Assembly: GCA_016786595.1 (NCBI GenBank)
Contig: JAEUWB010000056.1
Location: 1 to 46,573, forward strand
From: a bacterium
Lineage (GTDB): Bacteria > Bdellovibrionota_C > UBA2361 > SZUA-149 > JAEUWB01
Reading direction: 5' to 3'
Length of the DNA stretch: 46,573 nt
The position numbers were made by a program, and so were the translations under genes. Numbering within the stretch: position 1 is the stretch's first letter; every line of letters starts with the position of its first letter. Positions 24,648 through 32,581 of the stretch are shown here, one piece after another. The notes beneath the pieces are model-generated. The model had not been told where the DNA came from. It made no database searches and saw only the letters and a list, made by a program, of their open reading frames with translations.

Positions 24648-25271
24648 ATGAATGAAGCTTTCAAGCCCGACACTGCTTATATTATTTCTCGTGCGCGTCA
24701 GGTCCTACTAAACCCTAAAGAATTTTGGACAACTGCTAGCTCCGAAACCGAAACTATCGATTCGGTCTATAAACGCTATATTATCTGGTTGGCAATTATC
24801 GGACCAGTTTGTTCGTTCCTGGGTATGACATTTGTTGGAATTACAATTCCTTTTATCGGCACGTGGAAAATGCCTTTTGTTTCAGGATTTGTTGGCGCAA
24901 TTATTCGTTATGCTGCCGCTTTGGTGATGCTCTTTGTGAGCGCATTAGTCTTAAGCAAACTAAGCCCAAAACATGGTGGAACAGAAAATATTCAAAATTC
25001 GTTTCGCCTTGTTGCCTATTCAGGAACAGCAGCGTTGCTTGGTGGCGCACTGGGTATTATCCCTTCACTGGGAGTACTTGCTCTACTCTTTGGACTTTAC
25101 TCGATTTACACTTTCTACCAAGGCATTACCCCAATGACAGGCGTGCCTGAACAAAATCGTATGACCTACGCAGCACTTGCAGTTGTCTGCATCGTGGTAA
25201 TTGCAATTATTTTCATGTATCTGTCGCATCTGTTTGTGCCGACACCTCCACTACCAACTTTTCGCGGATAA
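24648..25271 (+). CDS. Yip1-domain membrane protein
   Basis: A 207-residue inner-membrane protein of the bacterial Yip1 type (function unknown). The N-terminal amphipathic region (ISRARQVLLNPKEFWTTASSE) is typical: 'a..vl..P..fw'. It is followed by about five membrane helices, including IIWLAIIGPVCSFLGMTFV, AAALVMLFVSALVLSKL and AALAVVCIVVIAIIFMYL. AAGGAG stands 7 bases before the ATG. It precedes a coiled-coil periplasmic protein by 18 bases and is probably co-transcribed with it. Confidence 0.82.
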   Translation: MNEAFKPDTAYIISRARQVLLNPKEFWTTASSETETIDSVYKRYIIWLAIIGPVCSFLGMTFVGITIPFIGTWKMPFVSGFVGAIIRYAAALVMLFVSALVLSKLSPKHGGTENIQNSFRLVAYSGTAALLGGALGIIPSLGVLALLFGLYSIYTFYQGITPMTGVPEQNRMTYAALAVVCIVVIAIIFMYLSHLFVPTPPLPTFRG

Positions 25272-25289
25272 ATAACCAAGGGGCTAGCT

Positions 25290-25919
25290 ATGAACAGATA
25301 TCTTCTGCTTGCGATATGTTTAACACCAAATCTTGCTTTCGCTGATTTACATGAGTGTAATGGCATGTGGACCAACAAGCCCTGCGATGAAGGCGCAAAT
25401 ACTGCAGCCCCGAGCAAAACCCTTAAAGAGCAGCCCCTTGATCCACGCGCCGCTAATCCAGATTTTCGCAGGAAACAACAAGTTTTGCGAAAGCTTCGTG
25501 AGGATATCACTTACCTAAACGATGCAGGAGTTACGCATGTAAATACTTCGATCGTTGAAGATGTATGCGACCAGCCAAACTCATCTTACAGTGATTGCAA
25601 TGCTGCCTATGACCTTTTTAGAAAAAGCGAGGCTGAGTCATTTGAAAAAGCAAAGAAAGAGCTAGAGCACCGCGAGCTTGTAAATAAGGTAAAATCTGCA
25701 ACCGAAGCTGCGGAAAAAGCTAAATCTGCCGCTGATGATGCTACAAAATCTGCTGACGAAGCGACCAAAGCCGCAGAAGCTGCTGCGATTGAAGCAAACG
25801 CAGCACGACAAGAATCTGCGCTCTTACGTCACAGGCTAAGAAAAGCTCAGGATAAGTCTGTGCCGGTTGCCCAACCCGGAACACAAGTCGACACCACTAC
25901 GGTTGTAATCGGGAAGTAG
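25290..25919 (+). CDS. Periplasmic coiled-coil protein with DUF4124-like start
   Basis: A 209-residue exported protein of unknown function. A signal peptide (MNRYLLLAICLTPNLAFA) leads to a short cysteine segment, HECNGMWTNKPCDEG, that resembles the 'y.W.D..G.v...P' region of DUF4124-type proteins. A second Cys pair (VCDQPNSSYSDC) follows, then a long alanine/lysine/glutamate coiled coil (about 115-185). AAGGGG precedes the ATG. Its last 23 bases overlap the tail of the convergent TPR membrane gene. Confidence 0.75.
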   Translation: MNRYLLLAICLTPNLAFADLHECNGMWTNKPCDEGANTAAPSKTLKEQPLDPRAANPDFRRKQQVLRKLREDITYLNDAGVTHVNTSIVEDVCDQPNSSYSDCNAAYDLFRKSEAESFEKAKKELEHRELVNKVKSATEAAEKAKSAADDATKSADEATKAAEAAAIEANAARQESALLRHRLRKAQDKSVPVAQPGTQVDTTTVVIGK

Positions 25920-27651
25920 TCCTGAGCAAATCAAATTTTTTCTTAGCCTCGCGATAACGCAGGTCTAAACGTGCCGCTGCTGATAGTTTTTGTTCTTCGC
26001 TTTGAGCTCGACGGTAGTCTTTAGCCTCGACAGCGCTTGCAAACAATCCAATTTGCGAGGCGAGCATTTGCGGATCGAGTTGAAGAGCTTGGTGAAAAAA
26101 TACATCTGCTGCCTGATACTGTTTAAGCCCTAATTTTGCCCAGCCAAGGCCATCCACCGCAAGTGCAGAGTTGGGATTTTTGGCAGTAAGTCGTGCATAT
26201 ATATTTTGCGCATCGCCGTAACGCCCAGATAATTGATAACTGCGAGCAAGTAACAATACTACTTGAGCGTTGCCCGGATAAATCTCTAGAGCTTTTTCAA
26301 AGCGGATCACCGCACGTTCATACTGAGCTGCCTTAAAGTAGACACTCCCCAAATTGGCCTGCACTTTACTGCTCTCCGGCGTAAGTTCAAGCTGCCTTTC
26401 CCAGAAATGCTGATCACTGGTCCAGCTCGGCAAGGTTCGAGCAATCACAACAAAGTAAAGCATGCTAATCAGGCTTGTCAGTAGATGGATCGTTAACTTA
26501 CGAGGGAAATTGGTGATGATTATTCCTGCCAATCCCGCCAAACCAACACTCGGCAAATAGATCAGGCGCTCCGCATAAATTACCCCGATCGGAAAGAGCA
26601 GATTACAGGTTAAAATAAAACTAAGCAAAAACCATGCGGCAAAAAAACCATAACTACGCGCACGCAACATCCCAATCACAGCACTCAGAAAAATTACGAG
26701 AAATAATCCAGCGCAGATTAAAATTTCTGCAACGGGCATTTGCGTAAACGGCACTAATGCTGCAAACGAATAGTCGGCTCGCGGCGGAAAGGGGAAAAGA
26801 AATAACGCAAAATACTTGCCAAGTAGCAAGCAGGCATAGAGCACCCGCTCCAACCCAGCTGAAAACAATAGAAAGTTCTCAACATAACTAATTGTATGAT
26901 CAAGTTGAATCACTCCGGATAGCGTTTCGATACGCAGTGTCAGATAGAGGCCAAAGGGAATTAAAATCAAACACAACCAGAAAGCTGTAAGCTTGAGAAA
27001 ATGACTAGTTTTTTGATAGCGCCACCACAGACAGAGCGGCATTAATAAGAGCAACACACAGGCATTTTCTTTAGAAAAGAAGGCAAGGCTGGCTGAGAAA
27101 ATTGCTAATAGCGCCGAGCGCATAGTAGGCAGTTGAGTTTTCTGGGCACTCGGGCTTGTCACCGCAAGCGAAGCAGAAAGCGCAACTGTTAGTGTAGCTA
27201 GCACGCCTAGCGTAGCCAGTGATTCAGCACGAAATGCAACATTTGCAATCACCTCTAAATGCGCTGGATGCAAGGCAAACAAAACTGCCACAATCAATGC
27301 AGTCAAACGCTGTTGCAGTAGAGTCATCAGCTCATAGACAAGTAGGGATACAAACATATGCAGCAAAATATTAAGCAAGTGATATGTGCCGGGACTAAAG
27401 CCCGAAAGTAGATAATTCAGCTGAAATGAAAGTGTTAAGACTGGTCGATATAAATTTCCTGGCCAGGTTGGAGAGAGCAAGGTCGAGAGTAAATCAAAAT
27501 TCCTGCCGATTAACTGATTTTTAAGGATATGCTGGGCATCGTCATAAACATAGCCATAAAAAAGAGCAGGAAGAAAGGGCACTACGGCACAAAGAGCAAT
27601 AATTAACTGCTGGCACCAAACGTTTAAACTTTTCTCTGTTTCGTTTTGCAT
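25897..27651 (-). CDS. TMTC-like membrane glycosyltransferase-type protein with TPR repeats
   Basis: A 584-residue polytopic protein. About eleven membrane helices cover the first ~400 residues, with the acidic loop GYVYDDAQHILKNQLIG just after the first helix and the arrangement RPVLTLSFQLNYLLSG, as in GT-C/TMTC-type O-mannosyltransferase-like proteins. The last ~170 residues are TPR motifs (for example QVQANLGSVYFKAAQYERAV-like units). The family pattern suggests sugar transfer from a lipid donor in the periplasm, but no bacterial substrate is known. It overlaps the end of the coiled-coil gene by 23 bases, tail to tail. Confidence 0.8.
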   Translation of the reverse strand: MQNETEKSLNVWCQQLIIALCAVVPFLPALFYGYVYDDAQHILKNQLIGRNFDLLSTLLSPTWPGNLYRPVLTLSFQLNYLLSGFSPGTYHLLNILLHMFVSLLVYELMTLLQQRLTALIVAVLFALHPAHLEVIANVAFRAESLATLGVLATLTVALSASLAVTSPSAQKTQLPTMRSALLAIFSASLAFFSKENACVLLLLMPLCLWWRYQKTSHFLKLTAFWLCLILIPFGLYLTLRIETLSGVIQLDHTISYVENFLLFSAGLERVLYACLLLGKYFALFLFPFPPRADYSFAALVPFTQMPVAEILICAGLFLVIFLSAVIGMLRARSYGFFAAWFLLSFILTCNLLFPIGVIYAERLIYLPSVGLAGLAGIIITNFPRKLTIHLLTSLISMLYFVVIARTLPSWTSDQHFWERQLELTPESSKVQANLGSVYFKAAQYERAVIRFEKALEIYPGNAQVVLLLARSYQLSGRYGDAQNIYARLTAKNPNSALAVDGLGWAKLGLKQYQAADVFFHQALQLDPQMLASQIGLFASAVEAKDYRRAQSEEQKLSAAARLDLRYREAKKKFDLLRTTSRLQP

Positions 27652-27665
27652 GACCTATGTGCTTA

Positions 27666-28124
27666 TCAACCAGCAAGTTTACTAATGATTCCAGCCTGCT
27701 TAACTGTAACCGGTTGAACACTCAAACGACTCCCACGCTGGAGTAGGAGCATTTCTTTTAAGCCCGCTTGCTTACGCAACTCTGGAAGTCCAATAAAATT
27801 GGGAAATTTTGCCTGAAAAGAAAACTCTGGAGCAAACCAACGTGGATTTTCACGTGTTGCTTTAGCATCAAAATATTCTCCTTCCAGCTCAAACTGCGTG
27901 GGGTCAGGAATTGCTGACTTTGACACTCGAGCTAGTCCTGCAATGCCCGAAGGCTCTGCATTCGAATGGTAAATAAAAACCTGGTCACCGAGCTGCATTG
28001 CTTTGAGGTAATTGCGGGCTTGGTAGTTTCGAACGCAATCCCAAAGTGTTTTTTTCTTAGCTTGCAAATCATCAATCGAAAAAACAGCTGGCTCCGTCTT
28101 TGCCAACCAATATTGACCGGCCAT
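27666..28124 (-). CDS. EVE-domain protein
   Basis: A 152-residue single EVE (PUA-like) domain, a fold thought to read modified bases in nucleic acid. Seen: the start YWLAKTEPAVFSIDDL, the WDCVRNYQARNYLKAMQLGD block and FIYHSNAEPSGIAGLARV, all hallmarks of the Thy28/EVE family. Length is normal for a stand-alone domain. It follows the secreted peptidase-like gene by 12 bases and precedes the TPR membrane gene by 14 on the same strand, suggesting one transcript. Its ligand is unknown. Confidence 0.92.
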   Translation of the reverse strand: MAGQYWLAKTEPAVFSIDDLQAKKKTLWDCVRNYQARNYLKAMQLGDQVFIYHSNAEPSGIAGLARVSKSAIPDPTQFELEGEYFDAKATRENPRWFAPEFSFQAKFPNFIGLPELRKQAGLKEMLLLQRGSRLSVQPVTVKQAGIISKLAG

Positions 28125-28136
28125 TACTCCTCCACT

Positions 28137-29168
28137 CTACTTAACTAATTCTTTTGCTGCTAAATTCAATTGTGCGGGGTTCAAACTCCAACGCTTGTTT
28201 GCGCTGATGAAAACATCTCCGGCCTCAGTGCGCATCATTTTATAGAGGTCCATTAGACCGCCAACCCCGTAGCGTTTTTCAATGACTTTGAAGTACATGC
28301 TCGCCCGACCATAATCATAGGGGCTACCTGAAAAATTAAAATGGTCAGGGCTGGCTTTAAAAGATTCGGCCGCCATTTGCTTGTAGAACCCCTCTACTTC
28401 CCTACTACTCACTGCCGCTGACTCCCGGCTGGCATATTGCTCAAACCAGGAGGCAAAACCTTCGGCTTGTAGTGAATGCGGGCTCTGATGTCCGAGTAAT
28501 TGATATTCGAGAGCATGCCCAACTTCATGAATTAAAATTCGCTCCAGCAAAGCATCGCTTTCCTGCTCGCTCAAGCGCTTACTGGAGTTACTTTCATTGC
28601 CGCAACCTGCAGAGACGCGCTCAGCAACAACATACACTTTATTCGGCGGGACCATCCAACCGGGATGGCAATTTGTCACAAGTGAAATTGGAATTTGCTC
28701 CAGCGGAACTTTTTCCCCCATAAAGACGATATTCCATTCTTGCGAAAAGTTACGCAGCGAATCAGGAAAACCGGGAGTTTGTAAAGCTCGTGAGACCGAA
28801 CGCATTGCTGCGATCACAGCTCGGTTCGGTGTGCGCCCAAATGTTGCCTCACTATCACGTTGCCAGCGTAAATTTACTCTGCCCAGTGAAGTTGAAAAGC
28901 TTTCATTACGGACTGTTCCCGATAAATTAACTTGACTCGGGTCAACCAGCTCTTGGTTCCGAATCGCCTCTCCACAGCGGGCCTGTTTGCGATATTTCAC
29001 AGGAACTTGATTAATGCCTGGAGTCATAACAAGTTGCCCATCTTGCCCCTGATAAACACAGATCGCTTTATCTTTGGCATGGGCGTAATTAACACTCACA
29101 AGCACTGTGCAGATTAGTGCTTGTAGTTTGAGATTTAACCTTAAATTTATCTTTCTAAGCGCTGCCAT
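28137..29168 (-). CDS. Exported putative zinc metallopeptidase
   Basis: A 343-residue exported protein with a signal-like N-terminus (positive start, LQALICTVLVSVNYAHA). The catalytic motif HEVGH (H214, E215, H218, in ILIHEVGHALEY) and a downstream Glu in AEGFASWFEQY (E236) fit the gluzincin pattern HExxH...E. The N-terminal part contains a DUF4124-like segment (ICVYQGQDGQLVMTPGI) and two lone cysteines. No named peptidase family is recognised with confidence. It lies 50 bases from the divergent corA and 12 from the EVE gene. Confidence 0.75.
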   Translation of the reverse strand: MAALRKINLRLNLKLQALICTVLVSVNYAHAKDKAICVYQGQDGQLVMTPGINQVPVKYRKQARCGEAIRNQELVDPSQVNLSGTVRNESFSTSLGRVNLRWQRDSEATFGRTPNRAVIAAMRSVSRALQTPGFPDSLRNFSQEWNIVFMGEKVPLEQIPISLVTNCHPGWMVPPNKVYVVAERVSAGCGNESNSSKRLSEQESDALLERILIHEVGHALEYQLLGHQSPHSLQAEGFASWFEQYASRESAAVSSREVEGFYKQMAAESFKASPDHFNFSGSPYDYGRASMYFKVIEKRYGVGGLMDLYKMMRTEAGDVFISANKRWSLNPAQLNLAAKELVK

Positions 29169-29218
29169 TTATGTGCAATATATAAGCAAAAGTTATTAGT
29201 ACGCGAGTAAGATTCTCA

Positions 29219-30328
29219 ATGAGCGAACCTTTTTCTACAACGGCGACCCCTAAAAAGCGTAAACGTAAGAAGTTATTTAAGCAACCTGGAATTCCTGCAG
29301 GAACGCTGATCGCCAATCCCGAATCAATCTTCAGCTCAGTTAACTATCTAGTGGTAGAAAAATCTGGCACGATTAAAGAGTGTCGCGTGCGCGAACTATC
29401 TGAGATCCCTAAGATTCTTGCTGAGCATAGGTTTCTTTGGATTAATGTCGACGGCCTAGGCGACCCAGAGTTCGTGCGTAACTTAGGTCGTACGCTAAAT
29501 TTACACGATCTCGCCCTCGAAGATGTTTTACATACAAATCAGCGCGCAAAGGTTGATCATTTCCTTGATCACTTTTTTATTGTTTGTCATTGGCCAACTT
29601 ATAATGATCATTTCGAAACGGAGCAGCTAAGTATTTTTGTCGGGAAAAATTTTGTCGTTTCCTTTCAGGAACATGGTGGCGATGATTGTTTGAGGGGCAT
29701 TCGCTCTAGGCTGCAATTAGAGTCAGCGCTAACTATAGATCTAGGTGCCGATTATCTCTCCTACGTTATTCTCGATACTGTTATCGATCACTACTTTCCC
29801 GTTTTAGAGTCAATTGGGGAAACTTTAGATAACTACGAAGAGACGATCATTTCTGAAGCAAACCAGCGTGAGTCAATTGCCAAATTGCATGATATCAAGC
29901 GTGACCTACTAGCACTACGACGCATTGTCTGGCCACACCGCGAGGCGCTGAATACCTATATCCGTGACAGCGGAACATTCATGACAGAGAATGTGCGCTT
30001 GCACTTGCGCGACTGCTACGATCACATTGTCCGCATTATGGATCACGTGGAACTTTATCGGGAACTCTCAACCGATCTAATGAACTTGCATTTATCTTTT
30101 GCAAGTAAGCAAATGAACGAGGTGATGAAAGTCCTGACTGTGATTTCTGTCATTTTCATGCCGCTTACTTTTATCGCTGGAATCTATGGCATGAATTTCG
30201 ACCCCGAGGCCTCACCCTACAACATGCCAGAATTACGTTGGTATTACGGTTACTTTCTCGCCCTGTTCTTAATGATCGGGATCAGTGCGGCAATGCTTGT
30301 GTACTTCAAGAAGCGTCGTTGGATTTAA
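29219..30328 (+). CDS. corA: CorA-family Mg2+/Co2+ transporter
   Basis: Pentameric divalent-cation channel of the inner membrane. The 369-residue protein has a cytosolic N-terminal alpha/beta domain, a long stalk helix (about 195-300), and two C-terminal membrane helices with the gate motif YGMNF (G324-M325-N326) between them and a basic end (FKKRRWI). The loop after GMN is acidic, as in CorA. The N-terminal ~15 residues are unusually lysine-rich (KKRKRKKLFK). No clear Shine-Dalgarno. The closest alternative, ZntB, is less likely from the overall length and N-domain. Confidence 0.93.
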   Translation: MSEPFSTTATPKKRKRKKLFKQPGIPAGTLIANPESIFSSVNYLVVEKSGTIKECRVRELSEIPKILAEHRFLWINVDGLGDPEFVRNLGRTLNLHDLALEDVLHTNQRAKVDHFLDHFFIVCHWPTYNDHFETEQLSIFVGKNFVVSFQEHGGDDCLRGIRSRLQLESALTIDLGADYLSYVILDTVIDHYFPVLESIGETLDNYEETIISEANQRESIAKLHDIKRDLLALRRIVWPHREALNTYIRDSGTFMTENVRLHLRDCYDHIVRIMDHVELYRELSTDLMNLHLSFASKQMNEVMKVLTVISVIFMPLTFIAGIYGMNFDPEASPYNMPELRWYYGYFLALFLMIGISAAMLVYFKKRRWI

Positions 30329-30369
30329 AAATCTTTCGTTAAGCTTTAAAACTTATGAAAAGTGAGCTA

Positions 30370-30936
30370 CTAGGCTTTGCGAATTTCGTAGATGCGCATC
30401 GGCGGGATGTTACGAAATTCGTATTCCACATCAACCAATTGCAGATCTGGCTTGAGGCAAGCGCGTAGAAATTTATCTAAAGAAGCCGGCGGCGGGAAAA
30501 CTTGATACGTCAAGAATGTGCCTGTGGCCGTCAAGGTCTCAGCGGTGTTACGTAAAATTCGATCCTTTACTTCAGGCGGAAGCATCGAAAATGGGATTCC
30601 AGAAACAATATAATCTGCGTTGGCTTTGCCAATTACTTCGGAAATATCCTCCGCACTACGATTGTGGATCTCAAACCTTGAGTCTACTAAGGAACGTTTT
30701 AAAATCTCGCAAAAGTTCGGATTTGTTTCGAAAGCAATCAATTTAGAATCCGTGGACAATTGGGAAAGGATTTGCCGCGTGATTACTCCCGTACCTGGTC
30801 CGTACTCCGCAATTGTAAGCTTGCGAGTGAAATCAATTTTCTTAAGCACTCGCTCAACGGTGAACTTAGAACTAGGAGTGATCGAAGCAACGTGCTTGTC
30901 TTTCACTAAATTTTTGATATAAGTTAATGTCTTCAT
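30370..30936 (-). CDS. SAM-dependent methyltransferase (PmtA/KsgA-like)
   Basis: A 188-residue class I methyltransferase from the ATG at 30936. The start (YIKNLVKDKHVASITPSSKF) with 'PSSrf' and motif I IAEYGPGTGVITRQIL are characteristic of the phospholipid N-methyltransferase (PmtA)/rRNA adenine dimethylase-like group. The motif IV-like segment ADYIVSGIPFSMLPPEV (SGIPF rather than NLPY) favours PmtA over KsgA. The open frame extends 18 codons upstream, across the divergent neighbour. Only 3 bases separate this start from the neighbour's. Substrate is inferred as phosphatidylethanolamine, not shown. Confidence 0.8.
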   Translation of the reverse strand: MKTLTYIKNLVKDKHVASITPSSKFTVERVLKKIDFTRKLTIAEYGPGTGVITRQILSQLSTDSKLIAFETNPNFCEILKRSLVDSRFEIHNRSAEDISEVIGKANADYIVSGIPFSMLPPEVKDRILRNTAETLTATGTFLTYQVFPPPASLDKFLRACLKPDLQLVDVEYEFRNIPPMRIYEIRKA

Positions 30937-30939
30937 GCT

Positions 30940-31425
30940 ATGAGCACAGTTGTCTTCGGTGGAACTTTTGACCCTATTACACAAGGACATGTCCGTGCAA
31001 TACGGACATTAAGCGAGTCATTTACCACGGTTATTATTGCTCTGACTTCACAAAACCCTTGGAAAAGTAGGCCGGCGACGGGTTTTAGATTGCGCTTACA
31101 TATGATTAGAGAGACGCTCAATTACGAAAAAATTAAGCTTGGACAATCATATTCTGACCCCGGGATTTGTCTTTCTGACTATGGCTATGTGTATGCCAAA
31201 GACTTTGTTCTGCATTTACAAGCTAAATCAATTACCGAAGTTCATTGGGCAGTCGGATCGGACTGTGCAGCTGATGTTAAAAACTGGAAAGATTGGAGCG
31301 CGCTGAACATACCAATCTATGTGATTCAGCGCACTGAAGAATCTTCATCCAAAGTGCGCCAAGGTGCCGAAGCTCCGCACCCAGCAATTATTGCAACGAT
31401 CGCTCAACATAAACTTTACCGCTGA
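30940..31425 (+). CDS. NadD-like nucleotidylyltransferase
   Basis: A 161-residue adenylyltransferase-fold protein. The N-terminal nucleotide site FGGTFDPITQGH holds the T/HxGH motif (T14-Q-G-H17), as in CoaD. The C-terminal half (VHWAVGSDCAADVKNWKDW, then VIQRTEESSSKVRQG) matches the NadD pattern of 'GsD...W..w...R...SST.vR'. It may therefore make nicotinate adenine dinucleotide or a related product; it is somewhat short for NadD. The ATG is fixed by the motif and lies 3 bases from the divergent methyltransferase start. No Shine-Dalgarno is seen. Confidence 0.78.
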   Translation: MSTVVFGGTFDPITQGHVRAIRTLSESFTTVIIALTSQNPWKSRPATGFRLRLHMIRETLNYEKIKLGQSYSDPGICLSDYGYVYAKDFVLHLQAKSITEVHWAVGSDCAADVKNWKDWSALNIPIYVIQRTEESSSKVRQGAEAPHPAIIATIAQHKLYR

Positions 31426-31436
31426 CTGAATTCTAC

Positions 31437-31895
31437 TTATTTCGAATCAGCTGATGGTCCGTAAATTGCAGGAACTTTTTTCCCGGCGATGCGCAACAAC
31501 AAGGCAAGTTGCCCGCGATGATGGATTTCGTGCTTTAAAATAATAGTCAAAATTTCACTGCGCTTAACCTGCATCCCATAAAAGTTCACACTCTCGGTAA
31601 GCATTGCATCAGTCCAACTACTTTGAAGTTCTGCAAAAAAATTTTCAACAACTACTTGATAATTTTCCAGTAAGTCCGTGATTTGTTCGGCAGCAGGAAG
31701 TTTTTTAAGCGTAAAGTTAACTTGGCTCAGAATCGTAGGAAGCGCCATCACCAGATGATTCCCTAAGCCTCCCAATGTCCAGGAATTTTCAGTTGGCGAA
31801 AAGTTAAAACTATCTTTAATCTCTTGAAGAGTGGCAAGAGTTTTAGTGCTTTCCGATCTGTAATCAGTGATGAATTCCTTAATTGTTTGATACAT
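31437..31895 (-). CDS. DinB-family four-helix metalloprotein
   Basis: A 152-residue DinB-like protein. DinB proteins are four-helix bundles with three metal-binding histidines, many acting as thiol-dependent transferases; the role here is unknown. The helices are clear, with one His in LGGLGNHLVMAL and two in ILKHEIHHRGQLALLLR, the usual 'H.....H..H..Q' placing. An AGGGA box precedes the ATG. It converges on the nucleotidylyltransferase gene with an 11-base gap. Confidence 0.85.
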   Translation of the reverse strand: MYQTIKEFITDYRSESTKTLATLQEIKDSFNFSPTENSWTLGGLGNHLVMALPTILSQVNFTLKKLPAAEQITDLLENYQVVVENFFAELQSSWTDAMLTESVNFYGMQVKRSEILTIILKHEIHHRGQLALLLRIAGKKVPAIYGPSADSK

Positions 31896-31989
31896 AAATC
31901 ATTTCCCTTAAGTGTTAAAATTTACGCAGCTTTTGACATGGAGATAGACCTAATCTATATACTTCGCCGCTAGCTATAGAGGATCAATC

Positions 31990-32547
31990 ATGAAAGCAAA
32001 AGATATTCGCAAAGGCACAGTAATCATGTACAATAAGGCACCTCATCGTGTGCTCGATTTTCAACATCGTACTCCTGGAAATTTGCGTGCTTTCGTTCAG
32101 GCAACGCTGCGCAACGTACTTAGCGGCATTCAATGCGACACGCGCTTTAGCTCAACTGAAGATCTTGAGACGGCAGATGTTTTTAATTTAAAGGGTACAT
32201 ATCTTTATACTGATGACCTGGGCTCGCATTTCATGAACTCTGAGACTTACGAGCAAGTTACACTTTCTGCAGAATTAGTTGGCGAAGGCAGGTATTATCT
32301 TCAAGATGGCATGAGTGTCGATATTATGACTTTCGATGACCGTCCGATTGGAGTGAGTTTCCCTAAAACTGTGATCCTTACTGTAGTTGATACTCAACCA
32401 GAACTAAAAGGTGCTACAGCGAGCAATTCGCCAAAACCAGCAACTACAGACACTGGTTTGACCCTAAACGTGCCGGCTTTCGTTAAAATCGGTGAGAAAA
32501 TTATTGTAGATACGACAACTGGCGAATACTTGAGTCGCGCTGAATAG
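31990..32547 (+). CDS. efp: Translation elongation factor P, with Asn at the modified-residue position
   Basis: Relieves ribosome stalling at polyproline. The 185-residue protein has three beta domains with TYLYTDDLGSHFMNSETYEQ and the ending GEKIIVDTTTGEYLSR typical of EF-P. The loop reaching the peptidyl-transferase centre reads RTPGNLRAF; the residue equivalent to E. coli K34 (PGKGQAF) is N31, so neither lysylation nor the arginine rhamnosylation seen in other bacteria fits this position. GAGG lies 7 bases before the ATG. A strong intrinsic terminator overlaps its stop codon. Confidence 0.93.
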   Translation: MKAKDIRKGTVIMYNKAPHRVLDFQHRTPGNLRAFVQATLRNVLSGIQCDTRFSSTEDLETADVFNLKGTYLYTDDLGSHFMNSETYEQVTLSAELVGEGRYYLQDGMSVDIMTFDDRPIGVSFPKTVILTVVDTQPELKGATASNSPKPATTDTGLTLNVPAFVKIGEKIIVDTTTGEYLSRAE

Positions 32548-32567
32548 TCGCCAGCGCGATTTTTTTT
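32535..32567 (+). terminator. Intrinsic terminator of efp
   Basis: TCGCGCTG (32535-32542) and CAGCGCGA (32552-32559) form a perfect 8-base GC-rich stem with a 9-base loop, followed by eight T (32560-32567). The stem begins inside the last efp codons and the stop TAG lies in the loop. Confidence 0.9.
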
Positions 32568-32581
32568 AGCAAGAGTTTAAC

